64,000 bases of DNA from Labrys okinawensis (GCF_002982075.1 NZ_PUEJ01000006.1:310001-374000), one strand, 5' to 3'; shown: positions 21,929 to 32,056, numbered from the stretch's first letter. Notes: a model not told the origin generated them from the letters alone. Numbers and translations: made by a program.

Positions 21929-22861
21929 CTACCCTCGCTTCAACTTGGGATCGAGCGCATCGCGCAGGCCGTCGCCAAACAGATTGATGGCGACCACTGT
22001 GACCAGAATGCAGATGCCGGGCGCGATGGCGAGCCAGGGCGCGCTCTGGATGTCTTGGCGGACGTCGGAGAGCATGGCGCCCCATTCGGGAATGGGCGGC
22101 TGCGCGCCCATGCCGAGAAAGCCCAGTGCTGCAGCCTGCAGGATGGCGTCGGAGACACCGAGCGTCGCCTGCACGATCAGCGGCGCCATGCAATTGGGAA
22201 GGATGGTGCGGAACAGCAGCCGGGGCGGCTTGACCCCCACCACCGTGGCGGCGGTGACATAGTCCTTCGACAATTCCCCGAGGGCGGCCGCCCTGACGAT
22301 GCGGACATAGCGCGGCAGGAAGACGATTGTGATGGCCGCGACGGTCGGCACCAGGCCGGGCTGCAGGATGGCGACGATCACCATCGAGAGCACCAGATCC
22401 GGGATCGACATGATCAGGTCCATCAGACGCATCAGGACGAAGTCGAACCAGCCGCCGAGATAGGCGGCGATCAGCCCGAGGATGACGCCGAGCAGCATCG
22501 AGACCGCCATCACGGTCAGGCCGATGCCGAGCGAGTAGCGGGCGCCATAGATCAGGCGCGAAAGCACGTCGCGGCCACCGCTCTTGTCGGTCCCGAGGAT
22601 GAACTCCCAACTCCCGCCCTCGACCCAGGCCGGCGGCTGGCCAACATGGCCGGGATGGCCGGCATCCGGCCAGCCCGGCGCGTTATAGGGTGCATAGGGC
22701 GCCAGGAAGTCGGCGAAAACAGCAACGAGAACCACCAGGACGAGCACGACAAGGCCCGCAACGGCGCCCTTGTTCTGCTTGAGCGAGTCCCAGATCTCGG
22801 CGGCGGCGGAAGGCGGCTTGGCCGGGCGGATTGCCGCCGCGGCTTGCGTGTCAGCGGCCAT
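21929..22861 (-). CDS. dppC: Dipeptide ABC transporter permease DppC
   Basis: Inner-membrane permease of 310 residues. There is an N-terminal hydrophobic segment after a cytoplasmic lead ([20 protein letters not shown]), a periplasmic loop with the HILGTDxxGRD-like sequence ([17 protein letters not shown]), and the EAA loop [17 protein letters not shown] that contacts the ATPases. It overlaps dppB by 11 bp. Confidence 0.93.
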   Translation of the reverse strand: MAADTQAAAAIRPAKPPSAAAEIWDSLKQNKGAVAGLVVLVLVVLVAVFADFLAPYAPYNAPGWPDAGHPGHVGQPPAWVEGGSWEFILGTDKSGGRDVLSRLIYGARYSLGIGLTVMAVSMLLGVILGLIAAYLGGWFDFVLMRLMDLIMSIPDLVLSMVIVAILQPGLVPTVAAITIVFLPRYVRIVRAAALGELSKDYVTAATVVGVKPPRLLFRTILPNCMAPLIVQATLGVSDAILQAAALGFLGMGAQPPIPEWGAMLSDVRQDIQSAPWLAIAPGICILVTVVAINLFGDGLRDALDPKLKRG

Positions 22862-23867
22862 GGCGAATCCTTGGATTGATGACGCCGTAAAGCAGGTCGA
22901 CGAAAAGATTGATGAAAGTGACGAGGATGGCGATGATCAGGATGCCGCCCTGCAGCGCCGGATAGTCACGGCGCGAGAAGGAATCGATCAGCCACTTGCC
23001 GACGCCGGGCCAGGAAAACACCGATTCCGTCTGCACCGCGCCGGCGAACAGCATGCCGATCATCAGGCCGACGACCGTGACGATCGGGATCATGGCGTTG
23101 CGCAAGGCATGCAGCCCGATCACCCGGACCGGCGCCAGCCCCTTGGCCCTGGCAGTGCGGACATAATCTTCGTTCAGCACTTCCAGCATGGCGGAGCGGG
23201 TGATGCGCATGATCACCGCCAGGGGGATGGTGCCGAGCACGATGGCGGGCAGGATGAGATGCTGCAAGGCCGACCAGACGGCCCCTTCCTGATCGGACCA
23301 GAAGGCATCCCAGAGCATGAAGCCGGTGCTGGTTTCCTCGTCGAAATAGAACATCGTGTCGATACGCCCGCCGACAGGCGTCAGATCGAGCTTCAACGAC
23401 ACCAGCAGGATCAGGAGGATGCCGAACCAAAAGATCGGCATGGAATTGCCGATCACGGCGAAAGCGGTGGCGATGTAGTCGGCAAACTTGCCCCGCTGGA
23501 GGGCCGCGAGGATTCCGAAGGGAATGCCGAGTCCGACGGCGAAGATCATGGCCGCGAAGGCCAGTTCAACCGTGGCGGGAAAGAGGGTGAAGAACTCGCT
23601 CAGCACCGGCCGTTGGGTGACGAGGGAGGTGCCGAAATCACCATGCAGGAGTTGCCAGAGATAGCGGCCGAACTGCTCGTAGACAGGTTGATCGAGACCG
23701 AGTTGGTGGCGGAATTCGGCCAGGCGTTCGGGCGAAATACCTCTTTCGCCCACACGCACTTCGACCGGGTCGCCGGGAACCATTCGAATGGCGAAAAACG
23801 CCAAGGCGACCAGCGCGATGAAGGTCGGAACGGTCATGGCGACGCGCTTGAGCAGGAAAGTCAGCAT
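22851..23867 (-). CDS. dppB: Dipeptide ABC transporter permease DppB
   Basis: Inner-membrane permease of 338 residues, partner of DppC. The N-terminus [16 protein letters not shown], the following GDP motif ([11 protein letters not shown]) and the EAA loop [18 protein letters not shown] are typical of DppB/OppB proteins. It lies 81 bp downstream of dppA, and a hairpin terminator occupies that gap. Confidence 0.93.
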   Translation of the reverse strand: MLTFLLKRVAMTVPTFIALVALAFFAIRMVPGDPVEVRVGERGISPERLAEFRHQLGLDQPVYEQFGRYLWQLLHGDFGTSLVTQRPVLSEFFTLFPATVELAFAAMIFAVGLGIPFGILAALQRGKFADYIATAFAVIGNSMPIFWFGILLILLVSLKLDLTPVGGRIDTMFYFDEETSTGFMLWDAFWSDQEGAVWSALQHLILPAIVLGTIPLAVIMRITRSAMLEVLNEDYVRTARAKGLAPVRVIGLHALRNAMIPIVTVVGLMIGMLFAGAVQTESVFSWPGVGKWLIDSFSRRDYPALQGGILIIAILVTFINLFVDLLYGVINPRIRHGR

Positions 23868-23902
23868 GGGCGCTCGCGGGTCAGCAGTAGAAAACAGGAT
23901 AC

Positions 23903-23938
23903 AAAAAGGCTGCCGGGCCGATGAAGACCTGGCAGCCT
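23903..23938 (-). terminator. Terminator or attenuator between dppA and dppB
   Basis: On the minus strand, a perfect 8-bp stem AGGCTGCC/GGCAGCCT with a 16-base loop is followed by TTTTTG. Placed between the binding-protein gene and the rest of the operon, it would let dppA be made in excess over the membrane parts. Confidence 0.8.
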
Positions 23939-23948
23939 GAAAGCGTGA

Positions 23949-25556
23949 TTACTTCTTCAGATCGGTATCGAAGAACTCGAAGCGGCCGAGCGGCGAGGGC
24001 TTGAAGCCTTCGACGTTCTTGCGAACGGGCGTGTAGACCACCGTATGGGCGATGTTCAGATAGGGAACCTCGTCATGGGCGATCTGCAGCATCTCCTGGT
24101 AGAGCTTGGTGCGTTCGGCCTTGTCGAAGCTGGCGCGGGCCTTCTCCAGGCGTTCCTGGTGGTCCTTGTTGCACCAGCGCGGATAGTTCTGCGAGACGGG
24201 CTTCTTCTTCTCGATGTCACAGGCGAACAGGAAGAAGAAGTTGTCGGGATCGCCATTGTCGCCGGTCCAGCCCATCTGCGGCAGCGAGGCCTCGCCGTTC
24301 TGCAGGCGCTTGCGGTAGTCGCCCCATTCGTAGGTGACGAGCTTGGCGTTGACGCCGATCTTGGCCAGATCGGCCTGCATCAGTTCGCCCATGCGCTTGC
24401 CGTTGGGATTGTACGGCCGGTAGACCGGCATGTACCACAGGTCGATGTCGATCGGGGTCTTCACCCCGGCATCGGCCAGAAGCTTCTTGGAAGCCTCGGG
24501 GTCATAGCCATATTCGGGAATCTTGTCGTTGTAGCCGAGCATGAAGGAGGGAATCAGCGTGGTCGAGGGCTTGCCGCTGCCTTCATAGACGTCCGAGAGG
24601 ATCGCCTTCAGGTTGATCGCCTTGGCCAGGGCCAGGCGCACTTCCTTCTTGTCCAGCGGGGGCTTCTCCGTGTTGAAGGAGAAGTACATGTCGTTCAGGC
24701 CTTCATTGGTCAGGACCTTGATGTCCTTGTTGGCCTCCATCGACTTGAGATCAGAGGGATTGGGGCCGACCATGACCTGGCATTCGTTCTTCTGCAGCTT
24801 GGCATAGCGGGCAGCCGCATCCGGCGTGATCGCATAGACGAGCTGATCGAGCTTGACCTTGCCGTTCCAATATTGCGGGAAGGCCTTGTAGCGGATCACC
24901 GCATCCTTCTGATAGGCGACGAACTGGAAGGGGCCGGTGCCGACGGGCTCCTGGTCGAACTTCTCGGGCGTGCCGGCCTTCTGCAGGAAATCGGCATATT
25001 CGGCCGAATGGATGGTGGCAAAGTCCATGCCGAGATTGGCCATGAAGGGCGCATTCGGCTTGGTCAGGGTCATCTTCACGGTATAGTCGTCGACCTTCTC
25101 GATCGACTTCAACAGACCGGGCATATCCATGTCGTTGAAGTAGTCGTACGAACCGCCGGAAACCTTGTGATAGGCATTGTCATCCTTCCACTGGCGGTTG
25201 AAGGAGAACAGGACGTCGTCCGCGTTGAAGTCGCGGGTCGGCTTGAAGCCCTTCCAGGAGTGGAACTTCACGCCCTTGCGCAGATGGAAGACGATCTCGG
25301 TGCCGTCCTTGGAAACATCCCACTTCTCGGCGAGGCCGGGCCGCAGATCGGTGGTGCCCGGTGCAAATTCCACCAGCTGGTTGTAGACCGGCCGGGCGGC
25401 ATCGAGCGAGGTGCCGGTGGTGTTCAGGGCCGGGGTGAAGTTCTCGGGACTTCCCTCCGAGCAATAAACCAGCGTCTTGGTCGCGGCCATTGCCGTCGTT
25501 CCCAGCAACGCGGCAAAGCCGGCCGCCAGAAGGCCTGTCTTCAGCAGTTTTGACAT
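23949..25556 (-). CDS. dppA: Periplasmic dipeptide-binding protein DppA
   Basis: Substrate-binding protein of 535 residues that delivers di- or oligopeptides to DppBCDF. A signal peptide (about 1-24, ending GTTAMA) is followed by TKTLVYCSEGSPENFTPAL, the usual start of mature DppA, and by conserved SBP family 5 segments (FHLRKGVKFH, DVLFSFNRQ, EPVGTGPFQF). The start at 25556 has GGGGAAC upstream; an in-frame start at 25598 was rejected because it would put a charged lead before the signal peptide. Haem or ALA transport, known for some DppA proteins, cannot be excluded. Confidence 0.93.
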   Translation of the reverse strand: MSKLLKTGLLAAGFAALLGTTAMAATKTLVYCSEGSPENFTPALNTTGTSLDAARPVYNQLVEFAPGTTDLRPGLAEKWDVSKDGTEIVFHLRKGVKFHSWKGFKPTRDFNADDVLFSFNRQWKDDNAYHKVSGGSYDYFNDMDMPGLLKSIEKVDDYTVKMTLTKPNAPFMANLGMDFATIHSAEYADFLQKAGTPEKFDQEPVGTGPFQFVAYQKDAVIRYKAFPQYWNGKVKLDQLVYAITPDAAARYAKLQKNECQVMVGPNPSDLKSMEANKDIKVLTNEGLNDMYFSFNTEKPPLDKKEVRLALAKAINLKAILSDVYEGSGKPSTTLIPSFMLGYNDKIPEYGYDPEASKKLLADAGVKTPIDIDLWYMPVYRPYNPNGKRMGELMQADLAKIGVNAKLVTYEWGDYRKRLQNGEASLPQMGWTGDNGDPDNFFFLFACDIEKKKPVSQNYPRWCNKDHQERLEKARASFDKAERTKLYQEMLQIAHDEVPYLNIAHTVVYTPVRKNVEGFKPSPLGRFEFFDTDLKK

Positions 25557-26102
25557 TTGTTCCCCACTGTCATGGTGCATTGTTCCGTCCGCCTGCAAGC
25601 GAACGCAAACGCCGAACGGGCATTCAGGGCGTACCGTCGGTCATTGTTTCAGGCCAGACAAAAGCGTTTCGAGCCGAGGAGCAGACGCTCGAGGACGCCA
25701 GCCTTGCGGCTTGCCACGTCCGCCATGGGCCAAACCCATGGCCGAAACGACCTGCTCATCGGCCAAAGCCGCAGCGCCACCGAAGGCGGTGAGGCGATGA
25801 ATGGCCCTCCGCAGCGCGGCTGCGCCTGCCAGGAAGCATGTCCCGGCCGCGCTTGCGCTCTCACCGGCCATTTTCGGCCTCATCTAGCTCCAAACCATAC
25901 CCGACGTTACGCCCCTTGCCCAGTTGGCGCGTATGGAAGCCTTTTTATGCGTTTTCGGCAATCGGAATCTGACATTTCCGTGGCGTTTGTAATTTTTGTA
26001 TCAGGAAGCGCCAAAGAAAAACCCCGCGACAATTCCACGGGGCTTTTCTGTAACATAAAGTTACCCGAGCGGGCGGCGCGACGGGACGCGTCGCGACAAG
26101 AA
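25557..26102. other. Intergenic region upstream of dppA
   Basis: About 545 bp with no gene that I can support; the short overlapping frames on both strands lack ribosome sites and family features. It should contain the dpp promoter. The only clear element is the terminator of the DUF2853 gene near 26014-26042. Confidence 0.6.
26014..26042 (-). terminator. Rho-independent terminator after DUF2853 gene
   Basis: On the minus strand, CCCCG/CGGGG with an 11-base loop followed by TTTTTCTTT. It lies about 60 bp after the stop codon of the gene at 26103. Confidence 0.8.
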
Positions 26103-26438
26103 TCAGGCGGATTTCACAAAGAGGTCGAGCTTCTTGAAATGCTCGGCGAGGAGATAATAGACCGTCACGCGTGATTTCGAATTGTCGGCCTTCAACTTCT
26201 CGATCACCGCCACGACGGCCGCGTCGAGCTTGTCGTCCGCATCCGTCAAGGCAAGCTTCTTCTTGAGGAAGCTGTCGCGGACACGGGCAAGTTCCGCGGG
26301 ATCCTTGCCGGCGACGAGCGAAGAGTCGCGATTACGCAGAGCAATACCGAGATGTTTCACGACACCGGCCACAGCGGCTTCGTTCACATTGGAGGTGTAT
26401 TTCTTGATATCAGCGACGTAGGTAGCCAGATCAGACAT
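26103..26438 (-). CDS. DUF2853 family protein
   Basis: Small protein of 111 residues with a high content of Lys, Asp and Ala and predicted helices throughout. The start MSDLATYVADIKKYTSNVNE and the end YYLLAEHFKKLDLF match the DUF2853 family as I recall it, whose function is unknown. The ATG at 26438 has AGGAGGAA upstream and is preferred to 26537. There is no signal peptide. It has its own terminator, so it is probably monocistronic. Confidence 0.82.
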   Translation of the reverse strand: MSDLATYVADIKKYTSNVNEAAVAGVVKHLGIALRNRDSSLVAGKDPAELARVRDSFLKKKLALTDADDKLDAAVVAVIEKLKADNSKSRVTVYYLLAEHFKKLDLFVKSA

Positions 26439-26591
26439 CGGTGCGCATTCCTCCTGAATCACGATGCATCGGACGCAGTTATTTGCTGGTCGAAACAAGC
26501 GTGGAATATTAGGGCATGATTTGCCGGCAGGCGCCACCGCAAAGTGCGGCTTTCCCTACGGAAACCGTAGAGAAATGCACCCAAAAATCAC

Positions 26592-27533
26592 TCAGCGCCG
26601 TTTTTCCTCGATCGCATCCCAGATCTGGGCGGCGAGATCGGGGCCACCGAGCCGCTTGATCGCCCGCAAGCCCGTCGGCGAGGTCACATTGATCTCGGTA
26701 AGATGGCCGTCGATCACGTCGATGCCGGTGAACAGCAGGCCCTTCTCCCGCAGCGCCGGCCCGATCCGATCGCAGATTTCCCGTTCGCGTGGCGAGAGGT
26801 CGGTCGGCTTGGCGGCGCCGCCGCGCACCATGTTGGAGCGGATGTCGCCCGGCTGCGGCACCCGGTTGACCGCGCCGGCGGCGACGCCGTCGACCAGGAT
26901 GATGCGCTTGTCGCCTTCGGAGACCTTGGGCAGGAAATGCTGCACCACCCAGGGCTCGCGCGACAGCGAAGCGAAGAGATCGTAGAGCGAACCGAAATTC
27001 GGATCCTGCCTGCTCACCTTGAACACGGCCGCGCCGCCATTGCCATAGAGCGGCTTCATCACCACGTCGCCATATTCGGCCCGGAAGGCCTCGATCTCGG
27101 CGCGGTCGCGGGTGATCAGCGTCGCCGGCATCAGGTCCGGAAATTCGGTGACCAGGATCTTCTCGGGCGCATTGCGCACATGGAAGGGGTCGTTCACCAC
27201 CAATGTCCTGGGATGGATGCGCTCCAGCATATGGGTGGTGGTGACATAGGCCATGTCGAAGGGCGGATCCTGGCGCAGCAGCACCACGTCGAAGCCGGAC
27301 AGATCGGTACGGCTTTCTGCGCCGGCCTTGACGTGATCACCCTCGACATCCTGCACGGTGACCGGCCTGACCTGGGCGGAGACGACGCCGCCCCGCTGGG
27401 ACAGGGTGTCGGGCGTGTAGACGGCCAGCGAATGGCCGCGCGCCTGCGCCTCCAGCATCAGCGCGAAGGTGGAATCCCCCTTGATGTTGATGCGCTCGAT
27501 CGGGTCCATCTGCACGGCAACGGTGAGCTTCAT
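26592..27533 (-). CDS. gshB: Glutathione synthetase
   Basis: ATP-grasp ligase of 313 residues that adds glycine to gamma-glutamylcysteine. The N-terminus [20 protein letters not shown], the segment [18 protein letters not shown], the ATP-binding loop [16 protein letters not shown] and the C-terminal [19 protein letters not shown] are characteristic of GshB. The length is normal for the family. A GAGGAA ribosome site precedes the ATG. Confidence 0.97.
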   Translation of the reverse strand: MKLTVAVQMDPIERINIKGDSTFALMLEAQARGHSLAVYTPDTLSQRGGVVSAQVRPVTVQDVEGDHVKAGAESRTDLSGFDVVLLRQDPPFDMAYVTTTHMLERIHPRTLVVNDPFHVRNAPEKILVTEFPDLMPATLITRDRAEIEAFRAEYGDVVMKPLYGNGGAAVFKVSRQDPNFGSLYDLFASLSREPWVVQHFLPKVSEGDKRIILVDGVAAGAVNRVPQPGDIRSNMVRGGAAKPTDLSPREREICDRIGPALREKGLLFTGIDVIDGHLTEINVTSPTGLRAIKRLGGPDLAAQIWDAIEEKRR

Positions 27534-27721
27534 CAGCCAATTCCTCGGATTTCCAGGCTATCGAAAAAGGACTGCTAGTTAGATAGCCGCCGACGCCGCG
27601 CCGCAACAGACGCCGGGACGGCTTACGACAAAAAGATTTGATCGAGAGCGGGAGACATCGACGAGGGTCGATCACCAGAGCCAGACTCAATGTTCGCAAA
27701 CGGAGCCGAGGAGACCAAAAT

Positions 27722-27765
27722 GGTCGATCTCGCTCCATCTCTCGATGGGGCTGAGGAGATCGACC
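27722..27765. repeat. Short inverted repeat, family H (copy 1)
   Basis: GGTCGATCTC and GAGATCGACC arms enclose CTCCATCTCTCGATGGGG. On the reverse strand the core reads TCCTCAGCCCCATCGAGAGA, which closely matches the core at 46000-46059. It lies just after the serpin stop. Confidence 0.7.
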
Positions 27766-27777
27766 CTCCTGGGAACG

Positions 27778-29025
27778 CTACTTCGCCTTGGATGCATCGC
27801 CGACATAGCCGGCCATCAGGGTCTGACCGCTGGTCTCGTCGCGCAAGGCGAACAGGAAGGGCTTGTCGGCGACGAAGGAGAGCTCCGGCTTGTCGGCAAG
27901 ACTGCGCGAGGTGATGGCGGTAGCCGCCGCAGCTTCGGTCCCCTTCTCGTCGATGGCGATGGCGACCTTCTGGATGATCTCGTCGATCTTCTGCGGCTTG
28001 GCCGAGAACTGGCGCAGCGCGTCCGGTGCCCCGGCGGCCGGATCGAGCCCGAGGCCATCGAGGCTGGCCCTGAGATCGCCACCGGCCTTGATGGTGAGGC
28101 GCGGCAGGGCAACGCTGCCGGTCATCTCGGCGAACCCCTCCCCCGTCAGCCAGCCGGAGACCTCCGAAAAATCGGCAAGGCCGGCCGGTTTGTCCGTGGT
28201 GGTGATCAGGATCAGCGCATAGCCCTTGGTGCGGTAGGGCAGGGAAACGCCGACGAAGCGCCCGTCCTGGCGGGCCAGCCGCGAGGCCGAACCCGAATGC
28301 ATCATCGCCACCTTGGCCGCCCCGCCATCGGCACGATGGAAATCGGCCTCGCCGGTCTGGGCGGGATCGAAGGCCATGCGCCACTCGTCCTTGAAATGCA
28401 AGGCGTTGAGCAGGACGAGGCCTCCCTTGTGCAGGGGATTGTCGATGAGGCTGGGGATGAGCCCGCGCGTGCGCTCCTTGACCAGGGCGTTGATGGCATC
28501 GCGCGTCGCCGGACTGGCGATGTCGGTGACCTCCACCGTCGCGCCCGCCTGCTTCAGTTTCGCCAGGGCGGCCGGCTTGGGAGCGGCCTCCCGGTCGAAA
28601 TAGACCGCGCCGATGCCGGCCAGCGGGCTTTCATCCTTGCTGCCCGCGATCAGGGGCGAAAGGGCCTGGCGCAGCTTAGCGAAATCGCCGGCCTTGCCTT
28701 CGAGACGCAGCGTCTTGAGCAGCGCGGCATGCAGTTTCGGGCTGGCGCCGAGGTCGAGCAGCGAGAAGGCGGCCGCCAGGCTGGCCGGGGAAACCACGAG
28801 GTTGGGCTCGCCCGCCGCCGCCTTGCCCTGCGCGACGAGCAGATCGAAGCCGAAGCGGGCGGAGGCCTGCGATACGGCGCTCGGGGCCGATTGCGCCTTC
28901 TCGGCCGGCTTGGCATCTGACGATTTGGACTTGGGTGCGGCCCCCGCCTGCAGCGGCATGGCGGCGAGCAAGCCAAGGATCATCAAGGCTCTCCTCGATA
29001 CTGCAAACTCTGCGCGGCGGCCCAT
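27778..29025 (-). CDS. Serpin family protease inhibitor (secreted)
   Basis: 415 residues. A signal peptide-like N-terminus (RRALMILGLLAAMPLQAGA) and a Lys/Ser/Ala linker precede the serpin fold: NLVVSPASLAAAFSLLDLGA, LLNALHFKDEWRMAFDP, SLPYRTKGYALILI, and the C-terminal signature FVADKPFLFAL. The reactive-loop hinge reads DEKGTEAAAATA, with Gly at P15, Thr at P14 and small residues at P12-P9, as in inhibitory serpins. Counting from the hinge puts P1 near Leu (SRSLAD), which would suit chymotrypsin- or elastase-like targets, although serpins with other P1 residues can inhibit cysteine proteases. Serpins are uncommon in Proteobacteria. A GAGGAGG ribosome site supports the start. Confidence 0.88.
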   Translation of the reverse strand: MGRRAEFAVSRRALMILGLLAAMPLQAGAAPKSKSSDAKPAEKAQSAPSAVSQASARFGFDLLVAQGKAAAGEPNLVVSPASLAAAFSLLDLGASPKLHAALLKTLRLEGKAGDFAKLRQALSPLIAGSKDESPLAGIGAVYFDREAAPKPAALAKLKQAGATVEVTDIASPATRDAINALVKERTRGLIPSLIDNPLHKGGLVLLNALHFKDEWRMAFDPAQTGEADFHRADGGAAKVAMMHSGSASRLARQDGRFVGVSLPYRTKGYALILITTTDKPAGLADFSEVSGWLTGEGFAEMTGSVALPRLTIKAGGDLRASLDGLGLDPAAGAPDALRQFSAKPQKIDEIIQKVAIAIDEKGTEAAAATAITSRSLADKPELSFVADKPFLFALRDETSGQTLMAGYVGDASKAK

Positions 29026-29324
29026 GCCCCATCCTCCTCAACGGGCATCAATGCCCGGTCACTTGCCCCAGTTAAGCATGATGCCATGGACGCGCTGTAT
29101 CGCAGAGCACCTTTCTGCGTGAATGCACCGCACAATACGGGCTTTCCCCGCACCCCCCGCCCCGCTATAAGGCTGCCCCTTGGGGGTCATGGTCGCGGCT
29201 CGGCCAGCGAATCCGGCCATGTCTCCCAGAGCAAAGCGAGAAACCGCGCCTTGCTCTCGTCGTTGCATCGCCCACGCCGAAAGTCGCCACCGCCTTTCGG
29301 CACCAGGTTCCAGCGGGGTCCGCC
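29026..29324. other. Intergenic region between serpin gene and hisB
   Basis: About 300 bp between divergent genes; it must hold the promoters of both the serpin gene and the his operon. I see no gene, clear promoter box or hairpin that I could support. Confidence 0.5.
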
Positions 29325-29918
29325 ATGCGCAGCGCGTCGATCGAGCGCGTCACCAATGAAACGTCGGTGTCCGTGGCCGTCGAACTCGACGGCACCGGCA
29401 AGCACGACATCGCCACCGGCGTCGGCTTCTTCGACCATATGCTCGACCAGCTCGCGCGCCATTCGCTGATCGACATCACCGTGCGCACCAAGGGCGACCT
29501 GCATATCGACGACCACCATGCGGTCGAGGATACCGGCATCGCCCTGGGACAGGCCATCCGCAAGGCGCTGGGCGACCTCAAGGGCGTCACGCGTTATGCC
29601 GACGCCTATCTGCCGATGGACGAGACGCTGACGCGCGCCGCCATCGACATTTCGGGGCGTCCCTTCCTGGTGTTCAAGGTCGATTTCCCGCGTGAGAAGA
29701 TCGGCACCTTCGACACCGAACTGGTGCGCGAATGGTTCCAGGCCTTCGCCATGAACGCCGGCATCACGCTGCATGTCGAGACGCTTTATGGCTCGAATGC
29801 CCATCACATTGCCGAAAGCTGCTTCAAGGCGCTCGCCCGGGCCCTGAAGTCGGCGATCGCCATCGACCCGCGCCTGGAAGGCCAATTGCCGACCACCAAG
29901 GGTAAGCTCGGAGGCTGA
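29325..29918 (+). CDS. hisB: Imidazoleglycerol-phosphate dehydratase HisB
   Basis: Histidine biosynthesis, sixth step. It has 197 residues and is the monofunctional form without the phosphatase domain. The Mn-binding His motifs [27 protein letters not shown] and SNAHHIAES are intact. First gene of the his operon; the DUF2628 gene begins four bases after its stop. Confidence 0.97.
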   Translation: MRSASIERVTNETSVSVAVELDGTGKHDIATGVGFFDHMLDQLARHSLIDITVRTKGDLHIDDHHAVEDTGIALGQAIRKALGDLKGVTRYADAYLPMDETLTRAAIDISGRPFLVFKVDFPREKIGTFDTELVREWFQAFAMNAGITLHVETLYGSNAHHIAESCFKALARALKSAIAIDPRLEGQLPTTKGKLGG

Positions 29919-29922
29919 GACG

Positions 29923-30471
29923 ATGCCGAGCTGGTTCGTTTTCGAGCCCACCAAGACCGCTCCCGATACGCTGGAAGCCGCCGACAAGTCCGTCTTCGTC
30001 AAGGATGGCTTCAGCCTCGGCGCCTTTCTGGTCACGCCGGTCTGGCTGCTGTGGCGCAGGATGTGGCTGGTGTTCCTGGCCTGGCTGGGGCTCCAGGTGG
30101 CCCTTGCCGTGCTGACATCGACATTCTCCCTTGACCAGCGCGCCGCCGGAATCGTCTCGCTCCTGGTCAGCCTCTGCTTTGCCCTGGAGGCAAATGCCCT
30201 GCGCGCCTGGACCATGCGCCGCCAGGGCTGGCGCTTCACCGGCATCGCCTCCGGCCACACCCTCGATGAAGCCGAACAACGCCATTTCGAAGGGCGGACG
30301 ATCAACCTCCCGAACCCGCCCGCCGCAGGCCAATCGTGGCTGGGCCGATCGAAGCACGGGCAGGCAACGTCCGACCGCGATTTCGTCGGCCCCTGGTCGA
30401 CGCCTGCCCCGAGCAGCGGCTCGCCGAGCGTACTCGGCGTCTTTCCCGAACCGCATGGAACAAAACCTTGA
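29923..30471 (+). CDS. DUF2628 domain membrane protein
   Basis: 182 residues. After a soluble lead (SWFVFEP) and the conserved [20 protein letters not shown] segment come two or three hydrophobic segments, then a charged and Pro/Ser-rich C-terminal tail that is probably cytoplasmic. This is the DUF2628 pattern. A gene of this family commonly sits in the his operon of Hyphomicrobiales, but its role there is unknown. Its stop overlaps the hisH start as TTGA. Confidence 0.85.
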   Translation: MPSWFVFEPTKTAPDTLEAADKSVFVKDGFSLGAFLVTPVWLLWRRMWLVFLAWLGLQVALAVLTSTFSLDQRAAGIVSLLVSLCFALEANALRAWTMRRQGWRFTGIASGHTLDEAEQRHFEGRTINLPNPPAAGQSWLGRSKHGQATSDRDFVGPWSTPAPSSGSPSVLGVFPEPHGTKP

Positions 30472-31118
30472 TCGCGACCATCATCGACTACGGCTCGGGC
30501 AATCTGCATTCCGCCCGCAAGGCCTTCGAACGCGCCGCGACCGAAGCCGGCCTGTCCGTCGCCATCGAGGTGACCGATGATCCCGAGCGGGTGGCCGGCG
30601 CCGACCATGTCGTGTTGCCGGGCGTGGGGGCCTATGCCGATTGCAAGCGCGGCCTCCTCGCCGTGCCCGGCATGATCGAAGCCCTCGGCCATGCCGTCGC
30701 CACCAAGGGACGGCCCTTTCTCGGCATCTGCGTCGGCATGCAGCTGATGGCCGAACGCGGGCTCGAATTCGAGACCACCGCGGGGCTCGGCTGGATCGGC
30801 GGCGACGTCAAGGCGATCCAGCCTGCCGATCCGGCCCTCAAGGTGCCGCATATGGGCTGGAATACCCTGTCCGCCAGGCGCGGCCACGCCCTTCTTGCTG
30901 GCATACCGACCGGCCCGTCCGGCCTTCACGCCTATTTCGTCCATTCCTATCATCTGGCGGCCGCCGACCCGGCCGACGTGATCGCCGAGGCCGACTATGG
31001 CGGCCCTGTCACGGCCATGGTCGGCCGCGCCAACATGGTGGGAACCCAGTTTCATCCCGAAAAGAGCCAGACCCTCGGCCTGGCCCTGATCGCCAATTTC
31101 CTGCGGTGGCGCCCGTGA
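30468..31118 (+). CDS. hisH: Imidazole glycerol phosphate synthase, glutaminase subunit HisH
   Basis: Class I glutamine amidotransferase of 216 residues that feeds ammonia to HisF. The nucleophile Cys is in [15 protein letters not shown], and the His-Glu pair is in [10 protein letters not shown]. The family start ([11 protein letters not shown]) demands the TTG at 30468, which overlaps the DUF2628 stop (TTGA); upstream in-frame codons would add residues with no family match. The rare start codon plus overlap suggests translation depends on coupling. Confidence 0.93.
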   Translation: MIATIIDYGSGNLHSARKAFERAATEAGLSVAIEVTDDPERVAGADHVVLPGVGAYADCKRGLLAVPGMIEALGHAVATKGRPFLGICVGMQLMAERGLEFETTAGLGWIGGDVKAIQPADPALKVPHMGWNTLSARRGHALLAGIPTGPSGLHAYFVHSYHLAAADPADVIAEADYGGPVTAMVGRANMVGTQFHPEKSQTLGLALIANFLRWRP

Positions 31119-31846
31119 TCCTCTTTCCTGCAATCGATCTCAAGGAGGGGCGCTGCGTGCGCCTCGTCCAGGGCGACATGGCCCAGGCCACCGTCTTCAA
31201 CGACGATCCGGCCGAACAGGCGATCGCCTTCGAGGACATGGGCTTTTCCCACCTCCACGTGGTCGACCTCGACGGTGCCTTCGCCGGCAAGCCGATGAAT
31301 TCGGCCGCCGTGGAACGCATCCTCGCCGCCTGCACCATGAAGGTGCAGCTCGGCGGCGGCATCCGCGACTTCACGACCGTGGCCGCCTGGCTCGACAAGG
31401 GCATCGCGCGGGTGATCATCGGCACGGCCGCGGTGCGCGATCCCGCTTTCGTCAGGCAGGCCGCCAAGGCCTTCCCAGGGCAGATCGCCGTGGGCCTCGA
31501 TGCACGCGACGGCCTCGTCGCGGTCGAAGGCTGGGCCGAGGTCTCCACCGTGACCGCGGAGGAAATCGCCAAGCGTTTCGAGGATGCCGGCGTCTCCGCC
31601 ATCATCTATACCAACATCGCACGCGACGGCATGCTCAAGGGTATCGACTGGGACGGCACGCTGGCTCTGGCCCGGGCGATCTCGATCCCGGTGATCGCCT
31701 CGGGAGGCCTTGCCTCCATCGCCGACGTCGAACGCCTGGTCCAGCCGGATGCCGCTCTGCTCGAGGGCGCGATCGCGGGCCGTGCGCTCTATGACCGCCG
31801 CCTCGACCCTCGTGAGGCTCTCGCCCTGTTGGGCAAGACGGCCTGA
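31115..31846 (+). CDS. hisA: ProFAR isomerase HisA
   Basis: TIM-barrel isomerase of 243 residues. The N-terminus [17 protein letters not shown] has the catalytic Asp, and [13 protein letters not shown] (VQLGGGIRD), [12 protein letters not shown] and [12 protein letters not shown] are the expected phosphate and active-site loops. It starts with GTG overlapping the hisH stop (GTGA); the long upstream open frame is out-of-frame hisH. Confidence 0.95.
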   Translation: MILFPAIDLKEGRCVRLVQGDMAQATVFNDDPAEQAIAFEDMGFSHLHVVDLDGAFAGKPMNSAAVERILAACTMKVQLGGGIRDFTTVAAWLDKGIARVIIGTAAVRDPAFVRQAAKAFPGQIAVGLDARDGLVAVEGWAEVSTVTAEEIAKRFEDAGVSAIIYTNIARDGMLKGIDWDGTLALARAISIPVIASGGLASIADVERLVQPDAALLEGAIAGRALYDRRLDPREALALLGKTA

Positions 31847-31853
31847 GATGACG

Positions 31854-31983
31854 GGTCATCCCCTGCGCGGTGCAGCACGATGTGATGCGCAGACGCGGGA
31901 CCGCGTGCCGAATGAGTTTCATTCTGAAAACGGTCCCGTGTCTGCGCCGCAACATTTCATGTTGCATCGCGCACGGGATGACC
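31854..31983. repeat. Long imperfect palindrome between hisA and hisF, family F
   Basis: About 130 bp. The outer arm GGTCATCCCCTGCGCGGTGC pairs with the right end (GCATCGCGCACGGGATGACC) with two mismatches, and an inner arm GCGCAGACGCGGGACCG pairs with CGGTCCCGTGTCTGCGC with one mismatch. The centre is AT-richer. It resembles a MITE-like or REP-like intergenic element inserted between two his genes. Confidence 0.87.
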
Positions 31984-32056
31984 ATCCTCTCGTGATTTTC
32001 CTTTATAATTCTGTCATGGTGCCGATAACGGCCCACAGTTCCGGTCAAGAAGGTCG

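Noticed and set aside
25490..25880. Several overlapping short frames upstream of dppA
   Set aside because: No ribosome site, no recognisable domain, and frames exist on both strands, as expected by chance in GC-rich DNA.
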